Origin: Roseovarius gahaiensis
Lineage (GTDB): Bacteria; Pseudomonadota; Alphaproteobacteria; Rhodobacterales; Rhodobacteraceae
Reading direction: 5' to 3'
Assembly (NCBI RefSeq): GCF_011601345.1
Contig: NZ_JAAORB010000001.1
Coordinates: forward strand, 62,001-126,000
Length of the DNA stretch: 64,000 bases
The notes under the pieces were generated by a model that made no database searches, was not told the origin of the DNA, and saw only the letters and a program-made list of their open reading frames with translations. This document shows positions 1-7,691 of the stretch, in pieces. A program made the position numbers and the translations under genes. How positions within the stretch are numbered: the first letter of the stretch is position 1; every line of letters starts with the position of its first letter.

Positions 1-45
1 ATAAGAAATGGCGCGTTGGAATGGGTCGATCAATGGAGCTGTCAT
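1..45 (-). CDS. moaA: GTP 3',8-cyclase MoaA, N-terminus only (runs off the window start)
   Basis: The first 15 codons on the minus strand read MTAPLIDPFQRAISY, starting at an ATG whose first base is position 45. This resembles the MoaA N-terminus, where an LIDPFGR-type segment precedes the radical-SAM CxxxCxxC motif. The cysteines themselves lie outside the window. MoaA starts molybdenum cofactor synthesis by converting GTP to 3',8-cyclo-GTP. A weak purine-rich stretch (TTAGG) lies about 9 bases upstream of the ATG. The call rests on 15 residues only. Confidence 0.55.
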   Translation of the reverse strand, partial: MTAPLIDPFQRAISY

Positions 46-131
46 ATCAAAATACCTAAGGCGTTGCCGGGCATGGGGCAAGACCGATGTTGTCGATTGA
101 ACGTCTGTCGATGGCTGAGTATAGTTTAGGC

Positions 132-653
132 ATGAAATATTGGATGATCAGTGTCATTATGGGTGTAGCGCTGACTGGCTGTGCGCAGGTCGAGGGTCTT
201 TTTGACCGTGAAGCGGCAAGCGCGCCTGCGGCGTCAAATGATAGCGCAGACGAAGAGCAGGCAGGGGCGCAATCAGACGACTCTGCACAAACCGCGACTG
301 TTTCGGTTGCGACGGCGCGCACCGCTGACGGTTTCGACACGTCAACAAACGCCGAAAGGGCCGAGGCCGTGGCCGCCGCGCAAACCACGAGCGGTGCGGC
401 AGAGCTTGGCACGACAATCGCCTCGCTTGGGGCCCCGACCGAGCCGGGGTTTTGGCTCAAGACACCTTTGACCGACCGGCCGGGCAAGGGCCGCGTGGAT
501 TATCCTGACAAGGGAACGTCGGTCGTGGTTGATTTGATTCCTCTGGATGTGTTGCCGGGCGCGGGCAGCCAGATTTCACTGGCCGCCATGCGGCTGATCG
601 AGGCCGATCTGACCGGCCTGCCCGAGGTCCGCGTGTTTCGCTTGCCCGAATGA
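132..653 (+). CDS. Predicted lipoprotein of unknown function
   Basis: This is a 173-residue protein beginning MKYWMISVIMGVALTGCAQ. It has a short basic start, a hydrophobic segment and an LTGC lipobox, so signal peptidase II cleavage before the cysteine and lipid anchoring are predicted. The start at 132 was preferred over an in-frame ATG at 87 because it puts the signal sequence at the N-terminus. The mature N-terminal half is rich in Ala, Ser, Asp and Glu and looks disordered. The C-terminal half (about residues 115-173) has ordered-looking segments such as VVVDLIPLDV and SLAAMRLIEADL. It converges on glmS with only 11 bases between them and no visible terminator. I do not recognise a family. 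A periplasmic or envelope role is inferred from the lipobox only. Confidence 0.7.
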   Translation: MKYWMISVIMGVALTGCAQVEGLFDREAASAPAASNDSADEEQAGAQSDDSAQTATVSVATARTADGFDTSTNAERAEAVAAAQTTSGAAELGTTIASLGAPTEPGFWLKTPLTDRPGKGRVDYPDKGTSVVVDLIPLDVLPGAGSQISLAAMRLIEADLTGLPEVRVFRLPE

Positions 654-664
654 CAGGCCGGAGA

Positions 665-2488
665 TTATTCCACCGTCACTGATTTTGCCAGATTCCGCGG
701 CTGGTCCACATCCGTGCCTTTTGCGACCGCCGTGTGATAGGCCAGCAATTGCGCCGGAATGGCATAGAGGATCGGGGCCAGTATCGCGTCGATATCGGGC
801 ATAACAGCCGTGCGCCAAACGCCTTCCCCGGCGTCGGTCGCGCCAGCGTGATCGGTGACCAACACCACCTTGCCCCCGCGCGCCATCACCTCTTGCATGT
901 TGGAGACCGTCTTGTCGAACAGCGGGTCGCGCGGTGCGAACACGACAACGGACATTTTCTTGTCGATCAGGGCAATGGGGCCATGCTTGAGCTCTCCAGA
1001 GGCATAAGCTTCGGCGTGTATATAGCTGATTTCCTTGAGTTTAAGCGCGCCTTCAAGGGCCAGTGGATACATCAGGCCGCGACCTAGAAACAAGGCGTCT
1101 TCCGCCTCGGACAGGCGTCGCGAGATCTGGGCGAACACCTCATCAAGTTCCAGCGCGGCGTTGATCGCCGACGGCAGGCCGCGCAGTTTTGCAAGCATGT
1201 CCTCGACCGCGTCGGCGGTCATTGTGCCACGGTCCTTGGCGGCCTTCAGGGCCAGCAACAACAGCACCGTCAATTGACAGGTGAACGCCTTGGTTGAGGC
1301 CACGCCGATTTCGGCACCGGCATGGATGGGCAAGGCCAAATCGCTTTCCCGCGCGATCGAGCTTTCGTCTACATTGACCACCGACAGGATCGTGTCCACC
1401 TTGCCCGCGCAGTAGCGCAAAGCCGCCAGAGTATCTGCCGTTTCGCCCGACTGGCTGACGAAAACTGCGCCGCTTTGGGGACTGAGCGGGGGCTCACGAT
1501 AGCGGAATTCTGACGCGATATCGACTTCGACAGGCAAGCGGGCCAATTGTTCGAACCAGTATTTTGCGGTCAGGCAGGCATAGTAGGCGGTGCCACAGGC
1601 CACGAGTGTCAGGCGGTCGAATCTGCTGAAATCCAATTTGCCCGCCGGAAGGCTGACATCGCGCCCATCTGATGACAGGTAATGTGACAACGCGTCCGCG
1701 ATGACGGTGGGCTGCTCGGCAATTTCCTTGGCCATGAAGTGCTTGTGCCCGGCCTTGTCGACGCGGGTGTTGCCAATGCGTATGGTCTTGACGGGACGGT
1801 CAATGATCTGGCCCGCCGCATCTGTGATGGTGGCGCCGGATCGGGTGACGACGGCGATATCGCCTTCTTCCAGATAGGTGACACGATCCGTCATCGGCGC
1901 CAGCGCGATGGCGTCCGAGCCCACGAACATCTCGTCCACACCGTGACCAATGGCCAACGGGCTGCCTTTGCGCGCGGCGATCAATAGATCTTGTTCACCG
2001 TCGAACAGGAACAACAGCGCATAAGCGCCTTCCAGCCGGTCTATGGTGCGGCGGGCTGCCTCGACAGGGGCAAGGCCCTGACCAAGGTAAAGCTGGGTCA
2101 GAAGGGCGACCGTTTCAGTATCGGTGTCGGTTTCATGGCCAATGCCTTGCTCTGCCAGTTCCAAGCGCAACTCGCGGTAGTTTTCGATGATGCCGTTATG
2201 CACCACGGCCACCGGCCCGGCGCGGTGCGGGTGGGTGTTGGCAAGGTTGGGCGCGCCATGCGTGGCCCACCGGGTATGTCCGATGCCGACCTTGCCCGCC
2301 AAGGGATCGTGCACCAGTAAATCCGACAGGTTGATCAGTTTTCCAACCGCGCGCCGCCGGTCCAGAACGCCCTTGTTCAGCGTGGCGATCCCGGCACTGT
2401 CATAACCGCGATATTCCAGCCGCCGCAGCGCTTCGACCAGTGTGGGGGCAACTTCGTGCTGGCCCAGAATGCCTACAATACCGCACAT
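665..2488 (-). CDS. glmS: Glutamine--fructose-6-phosphate aminotransferase (isomerizing)
   Basis: GlmS makes glucosamine-6-phosphate from fructose-6-phosphate and glutamine, the first committed step to UDP-GlcNAc for peptidoglycan and lipopolysaccharide. The 607-residue length is typical of the family. The protein starts MCGIVGILG, so the glutaminase nucleophile Cys2 is present. It continues through the Ntn glutaminase domain (about 1-220, with GHTRWATHG) and two SIS domains (about 285-600, with CGTAYYACL and SQSGETADT), ending in the family-type tail KSVTVE. Its start overlaps the glmU stop by one base (TAATG), so the two genes are translationally coupled in the order glmU-glmS. No glmS-ribozyme-like leader can exist because there is no intergenic space. 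Confidence 0.97.
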   Translation of the reverse strand: MCGIVGILGQHEVAPTLVEALRRLEYRGYDSAGIATLNKGVLDRRRAVGKLINLSDLLVHDPLAGKVGIGHTRWATHGAPNLANTHPHRAGPVAVVHNGIIENYRELRLELAEQGIGHETDTDTETVALLTQLYLGQGLAPVEAARRTIDRLEGAYALLFLFDGEQDLLIAARKGSPLAIGHGVDEMFVGSDAIALAPMTDRVTYLEEGDIAVVTRSGATITDAAGQIIDRPVKTIRIGNTRVDKAGHKHFMAKEIAEQPTVIADALSHYLSSDGRDVSLPAGKLDFSRFDRLTLVACGTAYYACLTAKYWFEQLARLPVEVDIASEFRYREPPLSPQSGAVFVSQSGETADTLAALRYCAGKVDTILSVVNVDESSIARESDLALPIHAGAEIGVASTKAFTCQLTVLLLLALKAAKDRGTMTADAVEDMLAKLRGLPSAINAALELDEVFAQISRRLSEAEDALFLGRGLMYPLALEGALKLKEISYIHAEAYASGELKHGPIALIDKKMSVVVFAPRDPLFDKTVSNMQEVMARGGKVVLVTDHAGATDAGEGVWRTAVMPDIDAILAPILYAIPAQLLAYHTAVAKGTDVDQPRNLAKSVTVE

Positions 2489-3843
2489 TACACTGCCCCT
2501 TTTCCGCGATTGGCGCGTTTACTCTTTAAGATTTCGAACAATTTGCGGGCCATGCCCGGTTTGTTTGTCTGCTTGCTGCGGGCCAGCGCCAAGGCCCCAT
2601 CGGGCACATCCTGCGTGATCACCGAGCCGGACCCTGTCATCGCCTCGTCGCCGATGGTGACAGGGGCCACCAGCATGGTGTTCGAGCCGATGAACGCGTT
2701 CTGGCCGATCGTGGTTTTGTGTTTCATCACGCCATCATAGTTACAGGTGATGGTGCCCGCGCCGATGTTGCTGTGTTCACCCACTTGCGCATCGCCAATG
2801 TAGCTTAGGTGGTTAACCTTGGCCCCGGCGTCGATCACCGCGTTCTTGATTTCCACGAAATTACCAACCCGTGTGTCCTCGGCCAATTCAGCGCCCGGAC
2901 GCAAGCGGGCATAGGGGCCCACGATGGCACCGCGCGAGACGTGACAGCCCTCCAAATGGGAAAACGCCCGGATCTGCGCGCCGGATTCGACGGTTACGCC
3001 GGGGCCGAACACCACATGCGGCTCAACTACGCTGTCGCGGCCGATCACCGTGTCATGGGCCAGATACACGGTGTCGGGGGCCATCAGCGTCACGCCGTCC
3101 GCCAATAGTTCGGCGCGTTCGCGCGTTTGGAACGCGGCTTCGGCCATGGCCAGTTCAGCGCGTGAATTGACGCCCATCGTTTCCGCTTCGTCGCAGCCAA
3201 TGGCCGTGGCCGACAGCCCGCGCGCGCGGGCCAGCGCGATAATATCGGTCAGGTAATATTCCGCGCTGGCATTGTCATTGCCCACCTGTGAGATCAGATC
3301 GAACAACAGCGGGGCCGATGCGCAGATCACCCCCGAATTGCAAAAGGTGATGGCGCGCGTGGCGTCATCCGCATCTTTGAACTCTACAATGGCATCAAGA
3401 TCTTTCCCGGTCATCTTCAAGCGCCCATAGCGGCCGGGATCGGCGGCCTCAAACCCCAGAACAACCACATCATGTTGGGCTCGGGCCTGTGCCATGCGAG
3501 TCAGGGTTTCGGGCTGGATGAACGGGGTGTCGCCATACAAAACGATGGCGTCGCCCTCGTAGCCCTCAAGAAGCGGGGCGGCTTGGGCCACGGCATGGGC
3601 CGTGCCCTTCTGTTCGGACTGGATGGCCACCTGAACCGTCTCGTCATAGGTCTGTGCCGCTTTGCTGACGGCCTCGGCCCCGTGGCCGGCAACGATCACG
3701 GTGTGGTCGGGATCAAGCGCCGCGCCAGATTTCATCGCATGCACCAGCATCGGTGCGCCGGCGACGGGATGCAGAACCTTGGGCAGGTCCGAATTCATGC
3801 GCGTTCCTTGACCGGCGGCCAAAATGATCAATGCTGTGCTCAT
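2488..3843 (-). CDS. glmU: Bifunctional GlcNAc-1-P uridylyltransferase / GlcN-1-P acetyltransferase
   Basis: GlmU acetylates glucosamine-1-phosphate and then transfers UMP to give UDP-GlcNAc in the cytoplasm. The 451 residues have the expected two-domain order. The N-terminal pyrophosphorylase domain carries LAAGQGTRMNSDLPKVLH (about residues 8-25, the nucleotide-binding signature with its Arg and Lys). The left-handed beta-helix acetyltransferase domain (about 250-440) shows hexapeptide repeats and NHLSYIGD and GAGTITCNYDG. It lies directly upstream of glmS with a one-base overlap and is divergent from gph across a 138-base gap that must hold both promoters. That gap also has an inverted repeat TGCGCG-GATTAA-CGCGCA at 3942-3959, just before gph. 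Confidence 0.97.
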   Translation of the reverse strand: MSTALIILAAGQGTRMNSDLPKVLHPVAGAPMLVHAMKSGAALDPDHTVIVAGHGAEAVSKAAQTYDETVQVAIQSEQKGTAHAVAQAAPLLEGYEGDAIVLYGDTPFIQPETLTRMAQARAQHDVVVLGFEAADPGRYGRLKMTGKDLDAIVEFKDADDATRAITFCNSGVICASAPLLFDLISQVGNDNASAEYYLTDIIALARARGLSATAIGCDEAETMGVNSRAELAMAEAAFQTRERAELLADGVTLMAPDTVYLAHDTVIGRDSVVEPHVVFGPGVTVESGAQIRAFSHLEGCHVSRGAIVGPYARLRPGAELAEDTRVGNFVEIKNAVIDAGAKVNHLSYIGDAQVGEHSNIGAGTITCNYDGVMKHKTTIGQNAFIGSNTMLVAPVTIGDEAMTGSGSVITQDVPDGALALARSKQTNKPGMARKLFEILKSKRANRGKGAV

Positions 3844-3981
3844 CGGGTTCCCTTACAACTCTCACGAGCGCTGTTTTATCTGGTTGCCATTGGGGCGCAA
3901 GCCTGCGTTGGATCAAACTGGATTACGATATATGTCAGGCATGCGCGGATTAACGCGCAGTGCAAAGAATGGGCGGGCGAT

Positions 3982-4644
3982 ATGCGAACAGTGGTTTTCG
4001 ATCTTGACGGCACCTTGGCCGATACCAGCGCGGATTTGATCGCGGCGGCCAATGCCTGTTTTCGCGGCTTGGGCGCGGGAGATGTTCTGGACCCGGTGGC
4101 TGATGCCGCCACGGCGTTTCGCGGCGGTCGGGCGATGCTGGACCTTGGGTTTCAAAGGCTTGGCGATAGTGCGGGCACCGATGTTGATCAGCAATACCCG
4201 CTACTGTTGCAGGCCTATGAAGGCGCAATCGACGCGCATACGCGGCTTTACCCCGGTGCGATGGACGCGGTCGAAGAGCTACGCCAAGCCGGGTACAGGG
4301 TGGCGATCTGCACCAACAAGCCGGAAAAGCTGGCGCATCTTTTGCTAACGCGGCTTGGTGTGCTGGATGTGTTCGGCGCGATGATCGGGGCCGATACCTT
4401 GCCAGTGCGCAAACCCGACCCTGAACCGCTGCGCGAGGCGGTGCGGCGCGCGGGCGGCGATCCGGCGCAGTGTGTTTTGGTGGGTGATACCGTGACCGAC
4501 CGTGAAACCAGCCGTGCCGCCGGGGTGCCGTCGGTTTTGGTGACGTTTGGGCCGGACGGGCAGGGGGTGGCCGCGCTGAAACCCGAGGCGACGATCGGAC
4601 ATTATCGCGAATTGTCGTCGGTGGTGCGCGCGTTGATTGGCTAA
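3982..4644 (+). CDS. gph: HAD-superfamily phosphatase, phosphoglycolate phosphatase type
   Basis: This is a 220-residue HAD hydrolase. Motif I is FDLDGTLADT with Asp7 (nucleophile) and Asp9. Motif II is the T in ICTNKPEK, motif III is the Lys in PVRKPDPEP, and motif IV is VLVGDTVTDRE. The small alpha-helical cap between motifs I and II and the ladPLR-type KPDPEPL sequence fit phosphoglycolate phosphatase, which clears 2-phosphoglycolate. Other small phosphate esters are possible. The ATG at 3982 was chosen because it puts motif I immediately at the N-terminus. The longer open frame upstream (from 3472) only runs antisense through glmU. It is divergent from glmU. Confidence 0.88.
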   Translation: MRTVVFDLDGTLADTSADLIAAANACFRGLGAGDVLDPVADAATAFRGGRAMLDLGFQRLGDSAGTDVDQQYPLLLQAYEGAIDAHTRLYPGAMDAVEELRQAGYRVAICTNKPEKLAHLLLTRLGVLDVFGAMIGADTLPVRKPDPEPLREAVRRAGGDPAQCVLVGDTVTDRETSRAAGVPSVLVTFGPDGQGVAALKPEATIGHYRELSSVVRALIG

Positions 4645-4796
4645 GGCGCCGCCACCCGGCCCGGCGAATGGGCTGTGGCGTGGGCGGAGTGCTGCCTTTG
4701 GGAAAGCATGTAAAAAACCTTCGTGTTTTGTAAATCAGGCTGGTGGATCGCACAGAAGGGATTGACCGTCTGGCCCTTGCGCCGCAAAACATCCCC

Positions 4797-5990
4797 ATGA
4801 GCGAAGTGTTCAAAGGCAGTTTCACCCAGCAAGAGCCGATCCCGGAGGACGGGATCGCGGCAGCGCTTGACGTGATGCGCAGCGGGCGGTTGCACCGCTA
4901 CAATCTTGTGGGCGACGAAGCGGGTGAAACCGCGCTGTTGGAGCGTGAGTTTGCCGACTACACCGGCGCGACATATGCCTTGGCGGTTACCTCGGGCGGG
5001 TATGCGCTGGCCACGGCGCTGCGTGCCGTGGGGGTGCAGCCGGGGCATAAGGTGCTGAGCAATGCCTTTACGCTGGCGCCGGTGCCGGGGGCAATTGCCA
5101 GTGTCGGGGCGGTGCCGGTTTTCGTCGGTGTCACCGAAAACCTGACCATCGATCTGGAGGACTTGCAGGCCAAGGCCGATCAGGCGGATGTGCTGCTGCT
5201 GAGCCACATGCGCGGGCATCTATGCGATATGGAGCGCTTGATGGCAATTTGCGAAGCTGCGGATGTCACAGTGATCGAAGATTGCGCGCATACCATGGGG
5301 GCCGCTTGGAAGGGTGTGGCATCGGGCCGGTGGGGCAAGGTGGGATGCTATTCCACCCAAACCTACAAGCATATCAATTCCGGCGAAGGCGGGTTTCTGA
5401 TCACCGATGACGCCGAGATCGCGGCAAAGGCCACGATCCTGTCAGGATCCTATATGCTGTATGCTCGTCATGGGACCACACCGCCCGAAGATGTGTTCGA
5501 GCGTGTCAAGTATGACACGCCCAACGTGTCCGGCCGCATGGATCATTTGCGCGCGGCCATTCTGCGGCCGCAACTGGCGCGGCTGGAGACGCAATGTGCG
5601 GCGTGGAATGATCGCTACGCGGTGGTCGAGGAGGGAGTGCGCGGCACGCCGGGCCTGACCGTCGTGGAGCGACCCGAAGAAGAAACCTATGTGGGCTCGT
5701 CCATTCAGGTCTTGTTGCTGGATTGGCAAGACAGTGCGATTGCCGATGTGATCGCCCGGTGCCTTGCCCGCGGGGTCGAATTGAAATGGTTCGGCGGGGC
5801 AGAGCCCAAGGGCTTTACCAGCCGCTATGACAGTTGGCGCTATGCGCCAAGCGCGCCGATGCCCGATACAGACCGGGTTCTGCGCAGCATTCTGGATATG
5901 CGGCTGCCGCTGACCTTTTCGCTGGAGGATTGCGCCCAGATCGCGCGGATCATCCGCGCCGAGGTAGGCGCGGTATATCAGGCCGCATAG
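4797..5990 (+). CDS. DegT/DnrJ/EryC1-family PLP-dependent aminotransferase
   Basis: The protein has 397 residues from the ATG at 4797. A GTG at 4743 would add 18 residues, and neither start has a convincing ribosome binding site. The fold-type I features of the DegT/AHBA synthase family are visible: SGGYALATAL for PLP phosphate binding, VIEDCAHTMGA with the cofactor-ring Asp, and STQTYKHINSGEGG with the Schiff-base lysine. Such enzymes usually transfer an amino group to a keto-sugar nucleotide for surface polysaccharide or aminoglycoside synthesis. No sugar-modifying neighbour supports a specific substrate here, so the substrate is unknown. It is followed by copy A of the dispersed repeat. 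Confidence 0.85.
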   Translation: MSEVFKGSFTQQEPIPEDGIAAALDVMRSGRLHRYNLVGDEAGETALLEREFADYTGATYALAVTSGGYALATALRAVGVQPGHKVLSNAFTLAPVPGAIASVGAVPVFVGVTENLTIDLEDLQAKADQADVLLLSHMRGHLCDMERLMAICEAADVTVIEDCAHTMGAAWKGVASGRWGKVGCYSTQTYKHINSGEGGFLITDDAEIAAKATILSGSYMLYARHGTTPPEDVFERVKYDTPNVSGRMDHLRAAILRPQLARLETQCAAWNDRYAVVEEGVRGTPGLTVVERPEEETYVGSSIQVLLLDWQDSAIADVIARCLARGVELKWFGGAEPKGFTSRYDSWRYAPSAPMPDTDRVLRSILDMRLPLTFSLEDCAQIARIIRAEVGAVYQAA

Positions 5991-6035
5991 GCCTGATCCG
6001 GCGGAGCGGCTGCGCCGCGCAGGTTTGGTGGGATT

Positions 6036-6099
6036 GGGGGGCGCTGCCCCCGTCGCCGCGATGCGGCGACTCCCCCGGAGTATTTTACGAACAATGAAG
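6036..6099 (+). repeat. Dispersed intergenic repeat, copy A
   Basis: The copy has three blocks. The first is a self-complementary GGGGGCGCTGCCCCC arm. The second is a hairpin GTCGCCGC-GAT-GCGGCGAC (about 6052-6070). The third is CCCCCGGAGTATTTT followed by ACGAACAATGAAG. It lies between the aminotransferase stop and the ivd promoter. Nearly the same arrangement occurs at 53366-53428, and shorter forms occur at 12889-12925 and 35692-35744. All four copies are in + orientation, just downstream of a + strand stop codon. Confidence 0.85.
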
Positions 6100-6137
6100 G
6101 GGGGGATTGGTCAGCGGCCCGCGATGGCAGAGCGGGA

Positions 6138-6167
6138 TTGACCCGACTCGAAACTTGCGCCTATAAA
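6138..6167 (+). promoter_or_regulatory. Sigma-70-type promoter of the leucine catabolic cluster
   Basis: A -35 element TTGACC (6138-6143) and a -10 element TATAAA (6162-6167) are separated by 18 bases. Both are close to the housekeeping consensus. The -10 box ends directly at the palindrome at 6168, and the ivd start codon is 43 bases further on. This is the clearest promoter in the window. Confidence 0.65.
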
Positions 6168-6181
6168 TGAACAAGTGTTCA
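6168..6181. promoter_or_regulatory. Palindromic operator TGAACA-AG-TGTTCA
   Basis: Two perfect 6-base arms flank a 2-base centre. The palindrome starts at the base after the -10 box, so it should cover the transcription start. A repressor bound here would block RNA polymerase. The geometry suits a TetR-family dimer. No regulator gene lies next to it in the window, so the protein that binds it is unknown. Confidence 0.55.
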
Positions 6182-6210
6182 ATAAATGCCATTGGCGGGA
6201 GGCAAGGCGC

Positions 6211-7374
6211 ATGTTTAACGCGGTGATGCAATACGATCTGGGCGAGGATGTGAACGCCCTGCGGGACATGGTGCACAGGTGGGCGCAGGAGCGCGTCAAG
6301 CCGATGGCGGCCGACGTCGATCAGTCGAATTCTTTTCCCAACGATTTGTGGACAGAGATGGGCGCGCTTGGCCTTCTGGGGATTACCGTCCCGGAGGCGT
6401 ATGGCGGCGCCGATATGTCTTATCTGGCGCATGTGATTGCGGTGGAGGAAATCGCGCGGGCCTCGGCCTCGGTGTCGCTGTCTTACGGGGCGCATTCCAA
6501 CCTTTGCGTCAACCAGATCAAGCTGAATGGCAATGACGCGCAAAAGGCCAAGTATCTGCCCAAGCTGGTCAGCGGTGAACATGTCGGCGCGCTGGCGATG
6601 TCCGAGGCCGGGGCGGGCAGCGATGTGGTGTCGATGAAGCTGCGCGCCGAAAAACGCAACGATCATTACAAGCTGAACGGCAACAAGTACTGGATCACCA
6701 ATGGGCCGGACGCCGATACGCTTGTGGTCTATGCCAAGACCGATCCGGAGGCCGGGGCCAAGGGGATCACGGCGTTTTTGATCGAAAAGGATATGAAGGG
6801 CTTTTCCACTAGCCCGCATTTCGACAAGCTGGGAATGCGGGGTAGCAATACCGCCGAGTTGATCTTCGATGATGTCGAGGTGCCGTTTGAGAACGTGCTT
6901 GGCGAAGAGGGCAAGGGCGTGCGCGTTCTGATGTCAGGTCTTGATTACGAGCGCGTGGTGCTGGCGGGGATCGGGACAGGCATCATGGCCGCCTGTCTGG
7001 ATGAGATCATGCCCTACATGGCCGAGCGCAAGCAGTTCGGACAGCCCATCGGGAGCTTTCAGTTGATGCAAGGCAAGATCGCCGACATGTATACCGCGAT
7101 GAACAGTGCGCGGGCTTATGTTTATGAGGTGGCGAAATCCTGTGACCGGGGGGATGTGACCCGGCAGGATGCCGCCGCGTGCTGTCTTTACGCCAGTGAG
7201 CAGGCCATGGTGCAGGCGCATCAGGCGGTGCAGGCCATGGGTGGCGCGGGCTTTTTGGCCGATGCGCCGGTGGCGCGGCTGTTTCGCGATGCCAAGCTGA
7301 TGGAGATCGGCGCGGGCACTTCGGAAATCCGGCGGATGCTGGTGGGGCGCGAATTGATGGGGGCCATGGGGTGA
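6211..7374 (+). CDS. ivd: Isovaleryl-CoA dehydrogenase
   Basis: This FAD enzyme oxidises isovaleryl-CoA to 3-methylcrotonyl-CoA in leucine degradation and passes electrons to ETF. The 387 residues carry the acyl-CoA dehydrogenase signatures [11 protein letters not shown] (about 141-151), [11 protein letters not shown] and [11 protein letters not shown] near the C-terminus. The segment [14 protein letters not shown] carries the glutamate placed as in isovaleryl-CoA dehydrogenases rather than at the usual C-terminal position. The ATG at 6211 was chosen over 6175 because GGGAGG lies 8 bases upstream. Grouping with methylcrotonyl-CoA carboxylase and HMG-CoA lyase genes makes the isovaleryl assignment strong. 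The stop overlaps the next start (GTGA). Confidence 0.93.
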   Translation: MFNAVMQYDLGEDVNALRDMVHRWAQERVKPMAADVDQSNSFPNDLWTEMGALGLLGITVPEAYGGADMSYLAHVIAVEEIARASASVSLSYGAHSNLCVNQIKLNGNDAQKAKYLPKLVSGEHVGALAMSEAGAGSDVVSMKLRAEKRNDHYKLNGNKYWITNGPDADTLVVYAKTDPEAGAKGITAFLIEKDMKGFSTSPHFDKLGMRGSNTAELIFDDVEVPFENVLGEEGKGVRVLMSGLDYERVVLAGIGTGIMAACLDEIMPYMAERKQFGQPIGSFQLMQGKIADMYTAMNSARAYVYEVAKSCDRGDVTRQDAAACCLYASEQAMVQAHQAVQAMGGAGFLADAPVARLFRDAKLMEIGAGTSEIRRMLVGRELMGAMG

Positions 7375-7682
7375 GGCCACGTTGGCTGTTTTATGCGCCC
7401 ATCTTGGCGCTGGTTCTGGCGGTGGCCGGGATCGGGCTTTTGCTGGGGGCGCGGTTGGCTTTGACCACCGAGACCGAGGTGATCGAACGTGTGGCCGCCC
7501 GCTATGTTGCCGAGTCCAGCCCGCAGGCGCAACTGAGTGATTGTCATGCCCGTCCGGCGCAATCGGAGGGGCTATGGCTGGTGGTGCTTTGTGCCCCGGT
7601 GCAAGGGCGGGGCGGCGTGGCTTATTTCATCGACCGGTTTGGTCGTGTGCGCGATCAGGGCCCCGTGAACGGACAAGGCTGA
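7371..7682 (+). CDS. Small membrane-anchored protein of unknown function
   Basis: The protein has 103 residues with one N-terminal membrane segment (about 8-28, [20 protein letters not shown]). A soluble domain of about 75 residues contains two cysteines (in LSDCHARP and LVVLCAPV) and ends in a [13 protein letters not shown] segment. It starts with GTG overlapping the ivd stop by four bases, so it is translationally coupled to ivd. The cysteine pair and topology suggest a periplasmic domain with a possible disulfide. I do not recognise the family, and its role in the leucine cluster is unknown. Confidence 0.75.
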   Translation: MRPRWLFYAPILALVLAVAGIGLLLGARLALTTETEVIERVAARYVAESSPQAQLSDCHARPAQSEGLWLVVLCAPVQGRGGVAYFIDRFGRVRDQGPVNGQG

Positions 7683-7691
7683 GGAGGCAGC

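Noticed and set aside
2488-2490. glmS ribozyme or leader regulation of glmS
   Set aside because: glmU and glmS overlap by one base, leaving no room for a leader RNA. The ribozyme is a Gram-positive feature.
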